DNA from: Streptomyces sp. ISL-87
Lineage (GTDB): Bacteria > Actinomycetota > Actinomycetes > Streptomycetales > Streptomycetaceae
Length of the DNA: 34,069 nt
Assembly: GCF_018614095.1 (NCBI RefSeq)
Contig: NZ_JAGGOY010000080.1
Coordinates: 1 to 34,069 of the forward strand
Direction of reading: 5' to 3'
The stretch's first letter is position 1, and every line of letters starts with the position of its first letter. The notes beneath the pieces were generated by a model. It saw nothing but the letters and a program-made list of their open reading frames with translations, was not told the DNA's origin and searched no databases. Position numbers and translations under genes: made by a program. Positions 32,139-34,069 of this stretch are shown here, piece by piece.

Positions 32139-32183
32139 CCGCCGCCGCTCCCGCCGCCCGGCCGGACGGGGTCAGGCTCGGCG

Positions 32184-32801
32184 TCAGTCCCCCGCGTACC
32201 CCAGGCCCAGATCATCGGTGTCCTCGCCCTCCTCCTCCAGGGCACGCCGGACCACCCGCAGGGCCATGCCCTCCGCGTACCCCTTGCGGGCGAGCATCCC
32301 GGCGAGGCGCCGGAGCCGCTTGTCCCGCTCCAGGCCCCGGGTCGAGCGGAGCTTGCGCTCCACGAGCTCGCGGGCGGTCTGCTCCTCCTGCTCGGAGTCC
32401 AGCTGCTCAAGGGCCTCGTCCACGAGGGTGGCGTGCACCCCCTTGGTGCGCAGCTCCCGCGCGAGGGCCCGGCGGGCGAGGCCCCGGCCGCGGTGCCGGG
32501 ACTCGACCCAGGCCCCGGCGAAAGCGGCGTCGTCGATCAGGCCCACCTCCTCGAACCGGGAGAGGACCTCCTGCGACACCTCCTCGGGGATGCCCCGCTT
32601 GTCCAGGGCATCCGCGAGCTGCCGCCGGGTACGCGGCATCCCGGTGAGCAGGCGCAGGCAGATCGCCCGCGCCTGCTCCTCGGGGCTCTGGGGCGGCAGC
32701 TCCTGGCGGCCTTCCCGGCCACCTTCGCGGCCACCTTCGCGGCGGCCTTCGCGACGGCCTTCACGGCCGCCGGGCCCGCCGCTCCTTTCCTGCTCCCGCA
32801 C
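32184..32801 (-). CDS. recX: Regulatory protein RecX
   Basis: A 205-aa RecX, which binds RecA filaments and limits recombinase activity. The three-helix repeats are seen from about residue 40 onward, e.g. ARAICLRLLTGMPRTRRQL, VSRxxxVGLIDDAAFAGAW and LARRALARELRTKGV. The first 35 residues are an unusual Arg-Glu-Gly repeat tail encoded by 12-bp DNA repeats (about 32705-32775). The GTG at 32801 lies 3 nt after the recA stop, so the two are cotranscribed and probably coupled. A start after the tail is possible, but none is well placed. Confidence 0.9.
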   Translation of the reverse strand: MREQERSGGPGGREGRREGRREGGREGGREGRQELPPQSPEEQARAICLRLLTGMPRTRRQLADALDKRGIPEEVSQEVLSRFEEVGLIDDAAFAGAWVESRHRGRGLARRALARELRTKGVHATLVDEALEQLDSEQEEQTARELVERKLRSTRGLERDKRLRRLAGMLARKGYAEGMALRVVRRALEEEGEDTDDLGLGYAGD

Positions 32802-32804
32802 GGG

Positions 32805-33917
32805 TCAGCTCTTGGCCGCGGCGGCCTTGGTGGCCGTCTTGGCCTTCGACGCCGGAGCGGGCACGGGCGCGGCCTCGGCAGTCGCACCGGCCCCGGCCTC
32901 TTCGGCGGCGGCGGCGTCCTTGCGTACGCCGACGCCCAGCTTCTCCTTGATCTTCCGCTCGATCTCGTTGGCGAGGTCGGGGTTGTCCTTCAGGAAGTTG
33001 CGGGCGTTCTCCTTGCCCTGGCCGAGCTGGTCGCCCTCGTACGTGTACCAGGCGCCGGCCTTGCGCACGAAGCCGTGCTCCACGCCCATGTCGATCAGGC
33101 CGCCCTCGCGGCTGATGCCCTGGCCGTAGAGGATGTCGAACTCGGCCTGCTTGAACGGCGGCGCGACCTTGTTCTTGACGACCTTGACGCGGGTGCGGTT
33201 GCCGACCGCGTCCGTGCCGTCCTTGAGGGTCTCGATGCGGCGGATGTCGAGGCGCACCGAGGCGTAGAACTTCAGCGCGCGGCCACCGGTGGTGGTCTCC
33301 GGCGAGCCGAACATCACACCGATCTTCTCGCGGAGCTGGTTGATGAAGATCGCGGTGGTCTTGGACTGGCTGAGCGCACCGGTGATCTTGCGGAGCGCCT
33401 GGCTCATCAGCCGGGCCTGCAGACCCACGTGCGAGTCGCCCATCTCACCCTCGATTTCCGCGCGCGGCACGAGGGCCGCCACGGAGTCGATGACGATCAG
33501 GTCGAGCGCGCCGGAGCGGACCAGCATGTCCACGATCTCCAGCGCCTGCTCGCCGGTGTCCGGCTGGGACAGGATGAGGTTGTCGGTGTCGACGCCGAGG
33601 GCCTTCGCGTACTCGGGGTCGAGCGCGTGCTCGGCGTCCACGAAGGCGACGGTGCCGCCGGCCTTCTGCGCGTTGGCCACGGCGTGCAGGGTCAGGGTGG
33701 TCTTACCGGAGGACTCCGGTCCGTACACCTCGACCACGCGGCCGCGGGGCAGCCCGCCCACACCGAGGGCGATGTCCAGCGCGGTCGACCCGGTGGGGAT
33801 GACGTCGATGGGTTCGTTCGGCTTGTCGCCGAGGCGCATGACCGCACCCTTGCCAAATTGCCGTTCAATCTGTGCGAGCGCGGCGTCGAGGGCCTTCTCG
33901 CGGTCGGTGCCTGCCAT
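32805..33917 (-). CDS. recA: Recombinase RecA
   Basis: A 370-aa RecA that forms filaments on single-stranded DNA for strand exchange and induces LexA self-cleavage. Walker A GPESSGKT is at 66-73, the catalytic Glu is E96 in VDAEHALD, Walker B is LIVIDSVAALVPRAE, and the L2 loop runs through GVMFGSPETTTGG. The C-terminal tail (about 340-370) is Ala/Pro/Lys-rich rather than acidic, as in other Streptomyces. The ATG at 33917 has GGTGGA four bases upstream. Two promoter types lie above it. Confidence 0.97.
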   Translation of the reverse strand: MAGTDREKALDAALAQIERQFGKGAVMRLGDKPNEPIDVIPTGSTALDIALGVGGLPRGRVVEVYGPESSGKTTLTLHAVANAQKAGGTVAFVDAEHALDPEYAKALGVDTDNLILSQPDTGEQALEIVDMLVRSGALDLIVIDSVAALVPRAEIEGEMGDSHVGLQARLMSQALRKITGALSQSKTTAIFINQLREKIGVMFGSPETTTGGRALKFYASVRLDIRRIETLKDGTDAVGNRTRVKVVKNKVAPPFKQAEFDILYGQGISREGGLIDMGVEHGFVRKAGAWYTYEGDQLGQGKENARNFLKDNPDLANEIERKIKEKLGVGVRKDAAAAEEAGAGATAEAAPVPAPASKAKTATKAAAAKS

Positions 33918-33960
33918 GGGTTCCACCCGATTTGCTTGAGTCGATCGCTTCACGCCATTG

Positions 33961-33983
33961 ACGCTAACGCCTGCCACTGACAA
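33961..33983 (-). promoter_or_regulatory. LexA-independent recA promoter (TTGTCAGTGGC-N6-TAGNNT)
   Basis: On the minus strand TTGTCAGTGGC (33983-33973), six bases, then TAGCGT (33966-33961) match exactly the RecA-NDp-type motif found before DNA-damage genes in actinobacteria. Start would be near 33955, giving a leader of about 38 nt. Confidence 0.85.
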
Positions 33984-34006
33984 TGCGCTTCCACGTCCGG
34001 TTTGGC

Positions 34007-34015
34007 TGTGGATAA
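34007..34015 (-). promoter_or_regulatory. Perfect DnaA-box sequence upstream of recA
   Basis: TTATCCACA on the minus strand equals the classical E. coli DnaA box. It lies just downstream of the SOS-type promoter. A single box may be chance. Confidence 0.35.
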
Positions 34016-34018
34016 CTC

Positions 34019-34048
34019 ATCAGAATGGATGTTCGATTTCCCTGTCAA
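34019..34048 (-). promoter_or_regulatory. SOS-type recA promoter with LexA box
   Basis: TTGACA (34048-34043) and TCTGAT (34024-34019) are 18 bp apart. Between them lies GAACATCCATTC (34034-34023), one base off the GAACNNNNGTTC LexA box and the same sequence I recall before other Streptomyces recA genes. LexA bound here would cover the promoter. Confidence 0.8.
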
Positions 34049-34069
34049 GCTAGGAGCGTGGGTCGGTAT

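Overview
The window looks like Streptomyces chromosome. It is very GC-rich with strong third-position G/C bias, it uses GTG and TTG starts, and gene content and order (hflX, RelA/SpoT homologue, dapF, miaA, miaB, gluR/gluK, gluABCD, recX, recA) match the conserved core region I recall from S. coelicolor around SCO5769-SCO5796. All calls come from reading the sequence; no database search was possible.

Layout. 1-8141 is a leftward housekeeping block: hflX (ribosome-associated GTPase), a secreted M1 metallopeptidase, a RelA/SpoT homologue whose synthetase half looks dead, dapF, a repeat-bearing membrane protein and miaA. Two tiny rightward genes follow, an acidic 68-aa protein and an MT0933-type antitoxin-like 82-aa protein. 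Next come a leftward LigB-like protein and miaB, and a rightward orphan TAXI-type solute-binding protein. 12410-18365 is a divergent sugar locus. LacI repressor plus ROK kinase read leftward, and a cytoplasmic GH5-like glycosidase plus a Tat-exported GH85 endo-beta-N-acetylglucosaminidase read rightward. Two LacI-type operators lie between them, and the set fits N-glycan core degradation. 18373-24242 holds the gluK/gluR two-component system divergent from the gluABCD glutamate ABC transporter, with an 11-bp direct-repeat array in front of gluR.

The accessory part is 24243-26483. It contains a decayed 5' copy of a flavin monooxygenase gene fused at a sharp junction to a fragment of an amino-acid ABC permease. 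These are followed by a pair of paralogous small secreted four-cysteine proteins on the minus strand, in lower-GC DNA. The intact monooxygenase then begins behind a 169-bp exact copy of the pseudogene's 5' region. The order permease, monooxygenase remnant, permease remnant, monooxygenase suggests an old tandem duplication later filled with foreign genes.

After it comes a sulfur cassette: a cysteine-rich leader peptide, a cysteine dioxygenase-like cupin, and a translationally coupled rhodanese. A triplicated intergenic repeat and terminators separate this from a leftward FtsX-type permease without a nearby ATPase, then recX and recA. The recA upstream region shows both a LexA-type (SOS) promoter and the LexA-independent TTGTCAGTGGC-N6-TAGNNT promoter. 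No tRNA, rRNA, CRISPR array or intact insertion sequence was seen.
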